Shown: positions 44,579 to 52,836 of the stretch, one piece after another
How the letters are laid out: every line of letters starts with the position of its first letter
How positions within the stretch are numbered: position 1 is the first letter of the stretch
Assembly (NCBI RefSeq): GCF_026870175.2
Contig: NZ_CP113977.2
Coordinates: 2,108,001-2,172,000 of the forward strand
DNA: 64,000 nucleotides
Direction: 5' to 3'
DNA from: Flavobacterium aestivum
Lineage (GTDB): Bacteria > Bacteroidota > Bacteroidia > Flavobacteriales > Flavobacteriaceae
Translations under genes and position numbers: made by a program
The notes under the pieces: generated by a model
What the model was told of the DNA's origin: nothing
The model's input: only the letters and a program-made list of their open reading frames with translations
Databases searched by the model: none

Positions 44579-44681
44579 TGTAACGGTTCTTGGTCTGACG
44601 CAAAGGGAGGCTTTTATTAGAAATATAAAGTGCGAAAAACAAAACCCCGTCTAACGCAAAATCCTTGCTCTGTGTTGTATT
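44579..44681. repeat. Candidate cassette site 7
   Basis: Left TTGTAACGGTTCTTGGTCTG; right CGTCTAACGCAAAATCC then TTGCTCTGTGTTGTATTTTT. Arms are imperfect complements. The left end is 24 bp from the permease start and the right end 2 bp from the SMI1 gene stop, which fits the shared geometry. Confidence 0.65.
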
Positions 44682-44682
44682 T

Positions 44683-45219
44683 TTAGGTTAGTCTTAATGG
44701 ATCATTTTGTTTTGCTCTTGATAAGGATTCCAGTATAAAAGTTTCGATATTTTGAAAAATATCACCAACATATCCTGCTTGATCTGTATCCCAATATAAA
44801 ATTTCTCCTTTACTATCTTTATCAATGTTCAGTAATGCCCAGCAACCATCTTGTCCATCGCCTGCCATTACTGGAATAAATTTTGAAAAATCTAGTCCAT
44901 CTTCTTCTAATATTTCCTTTCTTAAGCCCTTAGTGAAGTCCATTTCTTCTTGTACTAATTCATACTGTTCAATAATTTCAGTAGGAGAGAGCATTCTAGT
45001 TTTATAGCAATCATATGTGAACTCTGATAACCCGAATAATTTCAAAGTTTCTAAATATGAAATTGGTAGATATTCAAATTTGTCCAATAATAAATGAATT
45101 TCTTTATTAGTTGGAGCTTCTCTGATAACAACAATTTCATTACTATCTTCAGATTGATTCCAATTCTGAGTCAAAGCCCATTTTTTGTAATTTTCTAATT
45201 CAATTTTGAGATGGTTCAT
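44683..45219 (-). CDS. SMI1/KNR4-family protein
   Basis: 178 residues, SMI1/KNR4 (SUKH) fold: IHLLLDKFEYLPISYLETLK, LFGLSEFTYDCYKTRMLSPT, FIPVMAGDGQDGCWALLNID and ILYWDTDQAGYVGDIFQNIE. Bacterial members are often immunity proteins against contact-dependent or polymorphic toxins. No toxin is encoded next to it, so it is an orphan. Single-gene unit. Confidence 0.85.
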   Translation of the reverse strand: MNHLKIELENYKKWALTQNWNQSEDSNEIVVIREAPTNKEIHLLLDKFEYLPISYLETLKLFGLSEFTYDCYKTRMLSPTEIIEQYELVQEEMDFTKGLRKEILEEDGLDFSKFIPVMAGDGQDGCWALLNIDKDSKGEILYWDTDQAGYVGDIFQNIETFILESLSRAKQNDPLRLT

Positions 45220-45246
45220 ACATTATACATTTTATAAAACTACAAT

Positions 45247-45392
45247 CGTTCAGCTAATATAGCACACAAAGTCTCGTAGGCTTCGCTAAGTTTTGGCAAC
45301 GTTTTACCCAAATGTATAAATTAAAGAGAAAGTTTACAAATGCAAAATTGTCATGGTTTCATTTCCGCGCAATCGGGTTTCGTTGTTTTTTA
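45247..45392. repeat. Candidate cassette site 8, family B
   Basis: Left TCGTTCAGCTAATATAGCA; family B block at 45301-45342 (ACCCAAATGTATAAATTAAA then GTTTACAAA); right end CAATCGGGTTTCGTTGTTTT. It lies between the small membrane gene stop and the SMI1 gene start. Confidence 0.65.
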
Positions 45393-45406
45393 AAAATAGT
45401 AATCCT

Positions 45407-45817
45407 TTATAAACTCAAAAACGATGAAATAATAAATACGATTGTTGTATATATGAATATACGTTCTACTTTTTTGATTAGATATTTTCGTGAAATCAAG
45501 CTTAGTAAAGCTGTGCTTAATATAGTTGCAATTGCAATAATAGAAAAGCCTTGTATCAGGTCAAAATGGTAGTATGCTAAATAAAAATTAATGAATCCCA
45601 AAAAGATCAAACAAATACTAAAGGTTACATTAAATCCTATCCAGGCTTTCCAAAGTATTGCTTTTGGATCAACCTCAATAGTTGAAACTTTCATTTCTTC
45701 TAATAGCTGCTTATTTGTTGGGTGTAGTAAACTTGAATATAATGCTCCTCTGAAATGAGCAATTCCAATGAATAGGGGTATTGTCGAACCAATTTCCCAT
45801 AAAATTTTTGCTGTCAT
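45407..45817 (-). CDS. Small membrane protein, four TM helices
   Basis: 136 residues. TM1 about 5-22 (LWEIGSTIPLFIGIAHF), TM2 about 56-75 (WIGFNVTFSICLIFLGFIN), TM3 about 85-103 (IQGFSIIAIATILSTALL) and TM4 about 118-134 (IFIYTTIVFIISSFLSL). Family not recognised, though the layout recalls small LIC_13387-like proteins. It is the last of three minus-strand genes with the Coq4-like protein and a Crp/Fnr regulator upstream, spaced 27 and 60 bp. Confidence 0.7.
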   Translation of the reverse strand: MTAKILWEIGSTIPLFIGIAHFRGALYSSLLHPTNKQLLEEMKVSTIEVDPKAILWKAWIGFNVTFSICLIFLGFINFYLAYYHFDLIQGFSIIAIATILSTALLSLISRKYLIKKVERIFIYTTIVFIISSFLSL

Positions 45818-45844
45818 AATGTTACTTTTTAAAATCTATTCCAG

Positions 45845-46402
45845 TTATTTAATGATGAATAAAATCAGAATAAGAGCAAGAGGAACAAAAGGTAATAGAA
45901 AAATAATTAGACTGATGGGTATCCAAAAGTATAGCGTGTTATCATTTTGGGGTTTGTTACTTACATATGATTTTAGGTCACATACTGATAAGTTTAGTAA
46001 TTCCATTTTTGATAAACCACTAGTAAAGGCATTTTTCATGGTTTGCCCTTGTCGAAAAGATTTTAATACTGTTTTTGGGTAAATTAATACACCCAAACCC
46101 ATTGCCCACAATGCAAGAAACCAAATCATGTATATATTGCCCCATCCGCCCGATGCAATTTCCCATGCAGAAACGGCACTTTCGCCCTTCCATGTTGTAT
46201 CGTTATCTGTTAGTACATGATTTATATCGTGTAGATAGACATTTTTATTTCTGCTGTCTAAATTTATCATTGGAAGACTTAAAAAACCGAACTTCATCCA
46301 AGTAATTCGTTTATTCGCTCCACCATCATCTCCAAAATTATTTTCGCTGTAAAATTCTTGGATGGCTTCACCAACAGTTTTGATTTGTGTAATTTGCTTC
46401 AT
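45845..46402 (-). CDS. Coq4-like protein with membrane segments
   Basis: 185 residues. The N-terminal part contains YLHDINHVLTDNDTTWKGES: H58-D59-x-x-H62 followed by 11 residues and E74, exactly the HDxxHx11E metal motif of Coq4 proteins. GESAVSAWEIASGGWGNIYM follows, also Coq4-like. Two TM helices, about 93-112 (MIWFLALWAMGLGVLIYP) and 160-183, are not part of typical Coq4. Coq4 acts in ubiquinone synthesis, but Flavobacteria use menaquinone, so its role here is unknown. It follows the Crp/Fnr gene by 60 bp. Confidence 0.75.
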   Translation of the reverse strand: MKQITQIKTVGEAIQEFYSENNFGDDGGANKRITWMKFGFLSLPMINLDSRNKNVYLHDINHVLTDNDTTWKGESAVSAWEIASGGWGNIYMIWFLALWAMGLGVLIYPKTVLKSFRQGQTMKNAFTSGLSKMELLNLSVCDLKSYVSNKPQNDNTLYFWIPISLIIFLLPFVPLALILILFIIK

Positions 46403-46462
46403 CTTTTTGATATGTTTTAAAGTAAAATTACCTTACAGCGAATTATTTACACTGAACTTGGG

Positions 46463-47032
46463 TTAATTAATTCGTTTGCGAATACGACTTAAAGCTTGTG
46501 GTGTAATACCCAAGTATGAAGCAATGTGTTTTAACTGTATTTGTTGTAAAAGACTAGGATTTTCTTTTATTAAGGATAAGTAACGTTGTTCGGCAGTTTG
46601 AGTTAAAAAACTTCTTTCTCTTTTTGCCTTTCTTAAGTACAGTTGCTCCATTAATAGCCTACCAATACGGTCGCCTCTTTTTGTGTTATTAAGTATGTTT
46701 TGTAGGTTTTCATAGCTTATTTGCCACAACTTGATGTCAGTAAGTGATTCAATGAAACAAAACGAAGGGGTTTTGGTCAGAAAAGAGGAGACTTCACCCA
46801 AAAACCAATTTTCAAAAGTAAATAATAAACAGATTTCCTTGCCATTGGAATCTAAGTAATAATAGCGAGCAGATCCCATTTCTATAAAGCTTAAGTATTT
46901 TTCAACCTCCCCTTGGTGTAGTATTATGCTATTTTTTTTAAATTCTTTAAATGTTGCTAGTGATGAAACGTACTTTAATTCATCATCACTAATGTCAAAG
47001 TGATTTTTAAAAAACTTAATAAAATTGTCCAT
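46463..47032 (-). CDS. Crp/Fnr-family transcription regulator
   Basis: 189 residues: cNMP-type beta roll (KEFKKNSIILHQGEVEKYLS, ICLLFTFENWFLGEVSSFL) and C-terminal winged helix ending LKHIASYLGITPQALSRIRK. The shared TAEQRYLSLIKENPSLLQQI segment makes it a close paralogue of the regulator at 55897-56463. No Fe-S Cys motif. Likely controls the Coq4-like and small membrane genes that follow. Confidence 0.9.
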   Translation of the reverse strand: MDNFIKFFKNHFDISDDELKYVSSLATFKEFKKNSIILHQGEVEKYLSFIEMGSARYYYLDSNGKEICLLFTFENWFLGEVSSFLTKTPSFCFIESLTDIKLWQISYENLQNILNNTKRGDRIGRLLMEQLYLRKAKRERSFLTQTAEQRYLSLIKENPSLLQQIQLKHIASYLGITPQALSRIRKRIN

Positions 47033-47049
47033 AATTAGTACGTCTAGTT

Positions 47050-47202
47050 ACAATGACTGCTAACGGTTTAATGCTTGGTATTCAGGCAGGATTTTTACCA
47101 CAAATATAAAATAAGAAGCCTATATTTCAAAGCTAGAAAAACCTTTTATACAAAGAACAAAATCCAGCTTGATGCCAAACCTTTGTTGTTGGTTTGTTGT
47201 TT
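47050..47202. repeat. Candidate cassette site 9
   Basis: Left ACAATGACTGCTAACGGTTT then AATGCTTGGTATTCAGGCAG; right AAAATCCAGCTTGATGCCAA then CCTTTGTTGTTGGTTTG. Arms GGTATTCAGGCAGGATTTT and GGCATCAAGCTGGATTTT match well. The left end is 18 bp from the Crp/Fnr start and the right end 5 bp from the peroxiredoxin stop. Confidence 0.8.
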
Positions 47203-47206
47203 TTGG

Positions 47207-47893
47207 TCAGTCTTTTTGTTGCAAGGCTAGTAAAACATTCTTTGGTTCTACTCGTTTTTTGTAGTCACCACCTTCGCTGTCGGCAAAAAGAATTTCTTTG
47301 TTTTGTCCAATTACAAAAACTGCAGGAATTGGTACTTCGCCTGTTTCTTCATTGTTGTATTCATTCAAATCAACGCCTATATTTTTTAATGCTTTGTCTG
47401 AACTGCCTTCATATTTCAAAATGCCTGTATATTGTCTTGCAACTTTGTTTCCAATATCACTAAGCACCTGAAATTTCAAGTTTAATTTTTCTTCTGTGCT
47501 TAATGATTTATCTGGAATTTGCGGCGAAACAGCAACTAATGTCGCACCAGTTTTTTCAAAGTCGGGTAAAAGATTTTGAAATTCACGTAACCACAAGTTG
47601 CAAAACGGACACCAACCGCCTCTGTAAAAAATCAGAACTACTTTTTGATTTTGTAAAATGTCATCCAATTTTACGCTGTTACCAATAGCATTTGGAATTT
47701 CAAAAGTTGGTGCGGTGTCGCCAACTTTTACTTTCAATTCAGAACTATATTTTTTCCCAAATTGGAATGAATCGTAAATTACTTTTACCAAACTAAAAAA
47801 GTAATAGCTCTTAGGTAAAATTTTAATTGCTTTAAAACCCAAAAAGGGATTTAGAAAAAAGCGATTGAAATAAGAAATGTTTTTTGTTGCCAT
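47207..47893 (-). CDS. Peroxiredoxin-like AhpC/TSA-domain protein
   Basis: 228 residues from the ATG at 47893 (MATKNISYFNRFF). Thioredoxin fold: VGDTAPTFEIPNAIGNSVKL, then VVLIFYRGGWCPFCNLWLRE with C95 and C98, then ATLVAVSPQIPDKSLSTEEK and FQVLSDIGNKVARQYTGI. This WCPFC subgroup is often called peroxiredoxin-like and has two Cys in the active loop. It reduces peroxides or acts as a redox protein. An AraC regulator lies 78 bp upstream on the same strand. Confidence 0.9.
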   Translation of the reverse strand: MATKNISYFNRFFLNPFLGFKAIKILPKSYYFFSLVKVIYDSFQFGKKYSSELKVKVGDTAPTFEIPNAIGNSVKLDDILQNQKVVLIFYRGGWCPFCNLWLREFQNLLPDFEKTGATLVAVSPQIPDKSLSTEEKLNLKFQVLSDIGNKVARQYTGILKYEGSSDKALKNIGVDLNEYNNEETGEVPIPAVFVIGQNKEILFADSEGGDYKKRVEPKNVLLALQQKD

Positions 47894-47971
47894 ATTTGCA
47901 AATTTGATGATGCAAAATTGCAATGCTTTTTTACGATGGAATAGAAACAAAAAGTCATTCTATGGTAAATT

Positions 47972-48868
47972 TCAGACACTAGACGTTTTGAAGACCAAAG
48001 GTGTAACACCAACTTCTTTCTTAAACACTTTGTTGAAATATGAATTATCCGTAAAACCGACTTCGTATCCAATTTCTGAAACGCTTTTGTCAGTTACTGT
48101 GAGCAATCTTTTGGCTTCTAAAATTATTCGGCTTCTAAGTATTTCGTTTGGTGTTTTTCCAGAACTTTCTTTTATTATTCTGTTTAGATGTCGTGGTGTT
48201 ATGTTCAAAATATTAGCATAGTCGTCTATACTTTTTTCTTCCTTGTAATGTAGTTCTACCAACCGTTTGAACTGTTTGTAAACTGTTAGTGAATGTTTTG
48301 GAACGGTTTTAAGTAAATCTTTATCAACTTGTCTTTGTAATTGTAAAAATAACGTTAGTAGCAAAGATTGAAAAATAAGGTCGTGTTGTGCTGTGTTTTG
48401 GTTGTATTCGCTAGCAATTAAATCTATCGTTTGACGAATAATCTTAAATGTTTCTGCATTTAGTTCGAGTTGTGGATTTCCAAAAGCATTGTCTATAAAA
48501 GTAAGTTCTAGTAATGTGTTTTGGTTGTCCTGAAGCAAAGAGAAAAAATCGGAAGAAAGCAATATTGCACCGCCTGAAAAGTCTTCTGAAGTTTTAAATT
48601 CGTTTTCGTGAACTTGCCCCGGACAAACAAAAAATAAGCTGTTTTTTTTCAGGTTATAGGTTTGTTTGTCTAACGTTTGTGTGCAAAAACCGCTGTCGAC
48701 CCAACCGATAATGTAAAATGAATGTTTATGATAATATTCAATGTCATTTGTATCAATTTGACTGAATAAGGATTGCAGTTCATCAAAATTCAACAAAGCA
48801 AATTCAAACTTCTTGTTAGCCGTTCCAAATAATCGCCCAATATCATAATGTTGAATTTTGCTTTTCAT
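47972..48868 (-). CDS. AraC-family transcription regulator
   Basis: 298 residues. The N-terminal cupin-like effector domain has YYHKHSFYIIGWVDSGFCTQ and SLFFVCPGQVHENEFK; the C-terminal AraC HTH pair (about 200-298) has SIDDYANILNITPRHLNRII and SVSEIGYEVGFTDNSYFNKV, ending FKKEVGVTPLVFK. Typical of regulators placed beside small redox genes. It forms a two-gene unit with the peroxiredoxin. Confidence 0.92.
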   Translation of the reverse strand: MKSKIQHYDIGRLFGTANKKFEFALLNFDELQSLFSQIDTNDIEYYHKHSFYIIGWVDSGFCTQTLDKQTYNLKKNSLFFVCPGQVHENEFKTSEDFSGGAILLSSDFFSLLQDNQNTLLELTFIDNAFGNPQLELNAETFKIIRQTIDLIASEYNQNTAQHDLIFQSLLLTLFLQLQRQVDKDLLKTVPKHSLTVYKQFKRLVELHYKEEKSIDDYANILNITPRHLNRIIKESSGKTPNEILRSRIILEAKRLLTVTDKSVSEIGYEVGFTDNSYFNKVFKKEVGVTPLVFKTSSV

Positions 48869-48892
48869 TTTCTGTCAGTAGTATCGTCCTCT

Positions 48893-48930
48893 GTAATGAC
48901 TGCAAAACAGCTGTTGTGCGTTTGTTTTTT
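48893..48930. repeat. Candidate cassette site 10, minimal or deleted
   Basis: TAATGACTGCAAAACAGCTG then TTGTGCGTTTG: the left end (TGACTGC) and the right end (GTTGTGCG) of the family follow each other with almost no centre. It looks like a site that lost its middle. Confidence 0.5.
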
Positions 48931-48935
48931 TATCA

Positions 48936-49238
48936 CTATAATTTGTACTTTTTTGAATTTGATTTAATCACTAAATAGGGTATGCCAATCAAAAGTGCAA
49001 CAAAAAAAGCAATGTTTTCAATATTTGGATCTTTGAGTTTATTAGCAATAAAATATCCCGCAATCATAACTAAAGCCATTCCAAACATTACATTTCTGAA
49101 CAGGGTTGCGATTCCTTCAATATCAAATTTATCTTTTTCTTCTTTTGACATTGTATTGTATCCAGCAATTAAAAAATACATTTTTCCGTATTTAATTAAT
49201 ATTCCAAGTATTATAAAAAGAATTGCTACACCGATCAT
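48936..49238 (-). CDS. Small membrane protein, three TM helices
   Basis: 100 residues, not recognised. TM1 about 2-19 (IGVAILFIILGILIKYGKMY), TM2 about 48-66 (LFRNVMFGMALVMIAGYFIA), TM3 about 75-92 (IAFFVALLIGIPYLVIK). A soluble loop NTMSKEEKDKFDIEGI between TM1 and TM2 is a DUF3784-like pattern; I give that only as a possibility. Single gene between sites 10 and 11. Confidence 0.65.
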   Translation of the reverse strand: MIGVAILFIILGILIKYGKMYFLIAGYNTMSKEEKDKFDIEGIATLFRNVMFGMALVMIAGYFIANKLKDPNIENIAFFVALLIGIPYLVIKSNSKKYKL

Positions 49239-49256
49239 ATGTTTCTATTTTTTTTA

Positions 49257-49343
49257 GTTTAGCCAAAGGGCTTGTCTAAGGAGGGGAAATCAAAATACAA
49301 ATGCTCTACTTTTACTAAACCTATGTTGTGGTTGTTTTTCTTT
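49257..49343. repeat. Candidate cassette site 11 (partial)
   Basis: Left GTTTAGCCAAAGGGCTTG; right ACCTATGTTGTGGTTGTTTT. Arms are short and the complementarity weak, but it has the same position and the ACAAC-type stop-side motif as other sites. Confidence 0.45.
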
Positions 49344-49355
49344 CTAGCTTTCGTT

Positions 49356-50228
49356 TTATTTTGGGGTAGTTATTGGATATAGATGTCTAAATGAATTTGA
49401 AACTGCTTGGTGCATAATTGTGGCGTGATTTTCTTGTGGTAAATAGTCGAAAAAGACTTTTACATTTTTGTTTTTTGCGTCTTTTATTTTTTCTGTTAAT
49501 ACGTTTGCATCAACTTCCATAACTCTTGGAATTACAGTTGGTGTAAGCCCTTCTTTTCCAACCCCAATATAAATGTCTGTTTGTTGATTAAAATTCTCTG
49601 ACAATAAATTTGAGTTTAGATTTAATAGCGAACCATTGTCCCACCACAAACTAGGACTAATGATTATGTACTTGTTGAAAAGTGTTGGTTTCTTTAATAG
49701 AACTTCTGTTGCAAATAATCCTCCTAAAGATTGCCCGATTATGGTTTTGTCTTTATTCGTTTTATATTTTGTTTCGATGTATGGTTGTAACTCTTTTTCG
49801 ATAAATGAAATGAATTTGTCGGAATGTCCAGTCGTTGGATAAGTCTTTTTGTCTTCTTGGATTGTTGTTGGAAAAGTATAATCTCTTCTTCTGTCTACGG
49901 TAGCAATACCCACTACAATAGACTTTGGGACCTGGTTTATCCATTCAAAACTATTGAACTGAACAAGCCCAACAATATGTACAAAATCTTCATCTGCAGA
50001 ACCGTCAAGTAAATAAATTACAGGATATTTTATTGTGTCGTTTGGGTTGTAACCTTCTGGAAGATAAATATTCAAAACTCTCTTTTCTGAAAGTTCTTTG
50101 GATTGAATTTCGTCAATTATTCCAAGTACAAAAGGTTTTGTAGTTTCTGTTTGTGTCGCTTTAATTTTCTGTCCGAAAGTTAAAGTTGTCGAAAAAGCCA
50201 ATATAAATATTAGAAATGCATTTCTCAT
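49356..50228 (-). CDS. Exported alpha/beta hydrolase, esterase D / IroE-like
   Basis: 290 residues, signal peptide 1-19 (FSTTLTFGQ). Pfam Esterase (PF00756) features: RVLNIYLPEGYNPNDTIKYP, VIYLLDGSADEDFVHIVG, nucleophile S167 in IIGQSLGGLFATEVL, and catalytic His in PQENHATIMHQAV. The family includes ferric-enterobactin esterases and carbohydrate esterases. Location in an iron-poor context here does not decide the substrate. Single-gene unit. Confidence 0.9.
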   Translation of the reverse strand: MRNAFLIFILAFSTTLTFGQKIKATQTETTKPFVLGIIDEIQSKELSEKRVLNIYLPEGYNPNDTIKYPVIYLLDGSADEDFVHIVGLVQFNSFEWINQVPKSIVVGIATVDRRRDYTFPTTIQEDKKTYPTTGHSDKFISFIEKELQPYIETKYKTNKDKTIIGQSLGGLFATEVLLKKPTLFNKYIIISPSLWWDNGSLLNLNSNLLSENFNQQTDIYIGVGKEGLTPTVIPRVMEVDANVLTEKIKDAKNKNVKVFFDYLPQENHATIMHQAVSNSFRHLYPITTPK

Positions 50229-50263
50229 TTTCGGTTAGTTTCCTGTTTGTTATGGGTCGAAGC

Positions 50264-50420
50264 AATGAGCGCCAACGATAGGCGGCTTGCATCTAATGAT
50301 GTGAATATCGTTAAACTATGACAAATATAAACCAAACTTTCAGTTATTAGAGAGTATTTTCTTAAAGAATCAAAGAATTATATCATTGTTGCAAACCGCA
50401 TTTATCTGCTTTATTTTTGG
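50264..50420. repeat. Candidate cassette site 12
   Basis: Left AATGAGCGCCAACGATAGG then CGGCTTGCATCTAATGATG; right ATATCATTGTTGCAAACCGC then ATTTATCTGCTTTA. GGCGGCTTGCATCTAATGATG (left) and the complement of the right arm TGCGGTTTGCAACAATGATA agree over about 20 bp. The left end is 36 bp from the esterase start, and the right end overlaps the next stop. Confidence 0.75.
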
Positions 50421-50920
50421 ATCATTATTTTGTTTATTTTTTCAAGAATGTTATTTGCAGATTCATTATTAAGCCAATCAATAATTCTTATATTTTTGAA
50501 ACCTTTTTGAATAATAATCGAATAGTTTGAATTTGAAAATAAATAATTTATGCGGATGTAATATTTAGTTTTCTCAATTCCTAAATCTAAAATACTGATT
50601 TTTTCAATTTCAGATTTTAGATATTCTTTAGGTTTATTAAAAAGTTTGTTTTTATTAGTGACTTTTATTTTTTCGGGTGAAATTTCTAAAATCACTTTAC
50701 CAAAAGTATTCCATAACCAAATGTAAAGGATGAAAATAAAAAATCCTAGAAATGGAATTAATGAAAAAATATAATTTAATGCAGAAAATATATAAGTATT
50801 TTGCACTGAGGCAAAGGGAAGAAGAACAAACATTATAAAAATCAAAATTAAAAGTCCAAAAGGAAATATTATGGCTATAATCCAATTCGGTTTGTTTTTA
50901 ATTGTTATAATTTCGATCAT
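50411..50920 (-). CDS. Membrane protein with C-terminal PH-like domain
   Basis: 169 residues. TM1 about 15-38 (AIIFPFGLLILIFIMFVLL) and TM2 about 50-72 (YIFSLIPFLGFFIFILYIW), then a soluble part: FGKVILEISPEKIKVTNKNK, EYLKSEIEKISILDLGIEKT, YYIRINYLFSNSNYSIIIQK. The repeated strand and final helix pattern recalls bacterial PH (bPH) domains, but I cannot be sure. Single gene. Confidence 0.6.
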   Translation of the reverse strand: MIEIITIKNKPNWIIAIIFPFGLLILIFIMFVLLPFASVQNTYIFSALNYIFSLIPFLGFFIFILYIWLWNTFGKVILEISPEKIKVTNKNKLFNKPKEYLKSEIEKISILDLGIEKTKYYIRINYLFSNSNYSIIIQKGFKNIRIIDWLNNESANNILEKINKIMIQK

Positions 50921-50927
50921 TTAGTTT

Positions 50928-51038
50928 TATGCACTTTTTGGGTATTAATGGGAAGATAACAAATTAGTTTTTTTGAACTGGAGGAAATCAAGGTACTTTA
51001 TCCTCATTTTGGAAACTCATATGTGGCGTTGTGCTTTT
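50928..51038. repeat. Candidate cassette site 13 (weak)
   Basis: Left TTTTATGCACTTTTTGGG; right CATATGTGGCGTTGTGCTTT. Position and the GTTGTGC end fit the family, but palindromic arms are poor. Confidence 0.4.
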
Positions 51039-51049
51039 CTTCTTTTCGT

Positions 51050-51418
51050 TTAGCCATTAATTTTTATTTCGCCAGTCTTGTACAAATTTATTGTTTTTTG
51101 TAGAATATTCTTTATTGTCTGTAGGGGTAAATCTTCATTTGGGTCAAGTAGCATAATTTTCATTCTGCTTCGGTTTTCCTGAATTAAAAATGGGTCGTCA
51201 AACCGTTTTCCCTCTACAATTCCAATGTAAGATAATTTGTGTTTTTTATGAATCCACAAATAGCAAAACATTTTTCCTTTGTAGCAGAAAAACGGCATTC
51301 CGTATTTCAAAACGTTTGTAATGTCAGCGTCTTGTGAAAGGATAATTTCTCTCAATGGAAGCAAGCAACTTTTTATAGGCTCGTTTTGTTGTTGGTAAAA
51401 ATTATCTATTTCTTTCAT
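51050..51418 (-). CDS. DUF1801 (YdhG-like) protein
   Basis: 122 residues. DUF1801: EPIKSCLLPLREIILSQDAD, TNVLKYGMPFFCYKGKMFC, YLWIHKKHKLSYIGIVEG. Last of a three-gene unit with a GyrI-like protein (2 nt upstream) and a WYL regulator, so likely under that regulator. Distinct from the DUF1801 protein at 42280-42702. Confidence 0.9.
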   Translation of the reverse strand: MKEIDNFYQQQNEPIKSCLLPLREIILSQDADITNVLKYGMPFFCYKGKMFCYLWIHKKHKLSYIGIVEGKRFDDPFLIQENRSRMKIMLLDPNEDLPLQTIKNILQKTINLYKTGEIKING

Positions 51419-51420
51419 CT

Positions 51421-51879
51421 TTATTTTACAGCTATAAATATATCAACTTCTGCGTTTTTCGGGTTTTGAGCTTTTTCACCATACACTTCAAAGTCGGCTG
51501 TATAGGTTCTGTCTAAATCTGAATTCCAAATTTTTGTCCATTCGTCAAAAACCATTCCTTGAAAAATATCTCCTTTGGCTACAAATTTTTCATACTCAGC
51601 TTCTTCAAAAGTTTTACCCACCATTCCGTTCGGAATATTGCTGAGGTTTTCAACTTTGCAACCTAAAATAGTAGTGTAAGGCTTTGTATGGTCCTTTTCG
51701 TAGTCAGTATAAACACAGAAAAGAGTATCGTCAAATTTGTTGGGGATTTTTTCTGTGATTCCTTCGGCCATAAATTTATTCCAAAGCGCAGGAATGTCTT
51801 GTCCAGCTTGTCCGTTTTCGTTTGTTGTGCGTACTGAAATACCGATAACGCAAAATGATTTTATTTTTTGGATGCCCAT
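51421..51879 (-). CDS. GyrI-like small-molecule-binding protein
   Basis: 152 residues, GyrI-like/SOUL-type effector-binding domain: IKSFCVIGISVRTTNENG, IPALWNKFMAEGITEKIPNK, FCVYTDYEKDHTKPYTTILG, and the late FEVYGEKAQNPKNAEVDIFI, which closes the domain. Such domains bind small hydrophobic or charged ligands; stand-alone members are common beside WYL/YafY regulators. Gap to the DUF1801 gene is 2 nt. Confidence 0.9.
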   Translation of the reverse strand: MGIQKIKSFCVIGISVRTTNENGQAGQDIPALWNKFMAEGITEKIPNKFDDTLFCVYTDYEKDHTKPYTTILGCKVENLSNIPNGMVGKTFEEAEYEKFVAKGDIFQGMVFDEWTKIWNSDLDRTYTADFEVYGEKAQNPKNAEVDIFIAVK

Positions 51880-51932
51880 TTTTATGATTTTTTATTGTTA
51901 AGCCGCAAAGCTAAAATGGGCTTGCGACAACC

Positions 51933-52655
51933 CTATGTCATGGGTGCTGAAAAATATTTTGCTCTACAGATTTCAAAATATTCCGGGAGCGTAAGTTTAT
52001 GGGGTTCGAATTTTTCGTTGAGAACATTTAAGTTTTGAATTCTGTCTAAACGAAATGATCTAAAGTCCTTTCGCAAATGACAAAAAGCAATAAGCAACCA
52101 ATTTTCTTGTGTGCTGTAAAGGGCAAAAGGTTCAATGGTTCTTTCTGTTGTTTGGTCAGTATCCGTTGAGTGATATTTTACTTTTATGAGATTAAGATTT
52201 GTCAAAGCCAATTGCAAAACCGATAAATAATTACTGGTTCTGTCGTTGTCTGCGTTATACCTAAAAACTATGCGACTAGAAAGCAAGTTCACTTTGTCTT
52301 TGGTGTTGCTTCTTAAAACAGATTTTATTTTACTGATGGCTTCAGAATATTCTTTTACAAATGATGCGTCTTTGTTTTTTAGTATGAGTTGTTCGGCAGT
52401 AATTAATGCGTTGGCTTCGCTTTCTGTAAACATTATTGGCGGAATTCTGTAACCATCCATTAAAGTATAGCCTTTGCCATCTTCTGTCAAAATAGGAACA
52501 CCAGCTTGTTCCAATGCTTTTATGTCCCGATAAATTGTCCTGTTACTTACTGAAAATTTGTTTGCCAATTCCGAAGCTGTCAAAAGTCGTTTCGTTTGCA
52601 ATTGGGTCAGGATTGCAGTTAGTCGTGAAAGTCGTTTTGTGTCATTGTTGTTCAT
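51933..52655 (-). CDS. YafY-type HTH-WYL transcription regulator
   Basis: 240 residues. HTH_11 at the N-terminus (RLSRLTAILTQLQTKRLLTA, KFSVSNRTIYRDIKALEQAG, VPILTEDGKGYTLMDGYRIP) and a WYL domain (about 135-215: LIKVKYHSTDTDQTTERTIE, PFALYSTQENWLLIAFCHLR, KDFRSFRLDRIQNL). WYL domains sense nucleic acid or nucleotide ligands. It heads a three-gene unit with GyrI-like and DUF1801 proteins. Confidence 0.93.
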   Translation of the reverse strand: MNNNDTKRLSRLTAILTQLQTKRLLTASELANKFSVSNRTIYRDIKALEQAGVPILTEDGKGYTLMDGYRIPPIMFTESEANALITAEQLILKNKDASFVKEYSEAISKIKSVLRSNTKDKVNLLSSRIVFRYNADNDRTSNYLSVLQLALTNLNLIKVKYHSTDTDQTTERTIEPFALYSTQENWLLIAFCHLRKDFRSFRLDRIQNLNVLNEKFEPHKLTLPEYFEICRAKYFSAPMT

Positions 52656-52699
52656 TGGTCAAAGGTTGGAATTTTGTGTTAAACGAAGGAGAGTATTAT

Positions 52700-52832
52700 G
52701 CCTAAAGTTTAGCAGTTTTGCGTCAGTAGCAAGTTTTTAAATATTTAGTTTTAAAGGTAAACAAAATTTCAGCTTAGTAATTTATGGTTAAGAAAATAGG
52801 AGTGAGCTATTTAGTCTAACTACTGTTGTGAG
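52700..52832. repeat. Candidate cassette site 14, family D
   Basis: Left CCTAAAGTTTAGCAGTTTT; right GTCTAACTACTGTTGTGAG. The 47 bp at 52752-52798 (starting TAAAGGTAAACAAAATTTCA) are identical to 53456-53502, so this and the next site are copies. Confidence 0.7.
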
Positions 52833-52836
52833 TCTT

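Noticed and set aside
47877..48221. + strand frame between and over the peroxiredoxin and AraC genes
   Set aside because: Covers well-supported minus-strand HTH sequence; no independent evidence.
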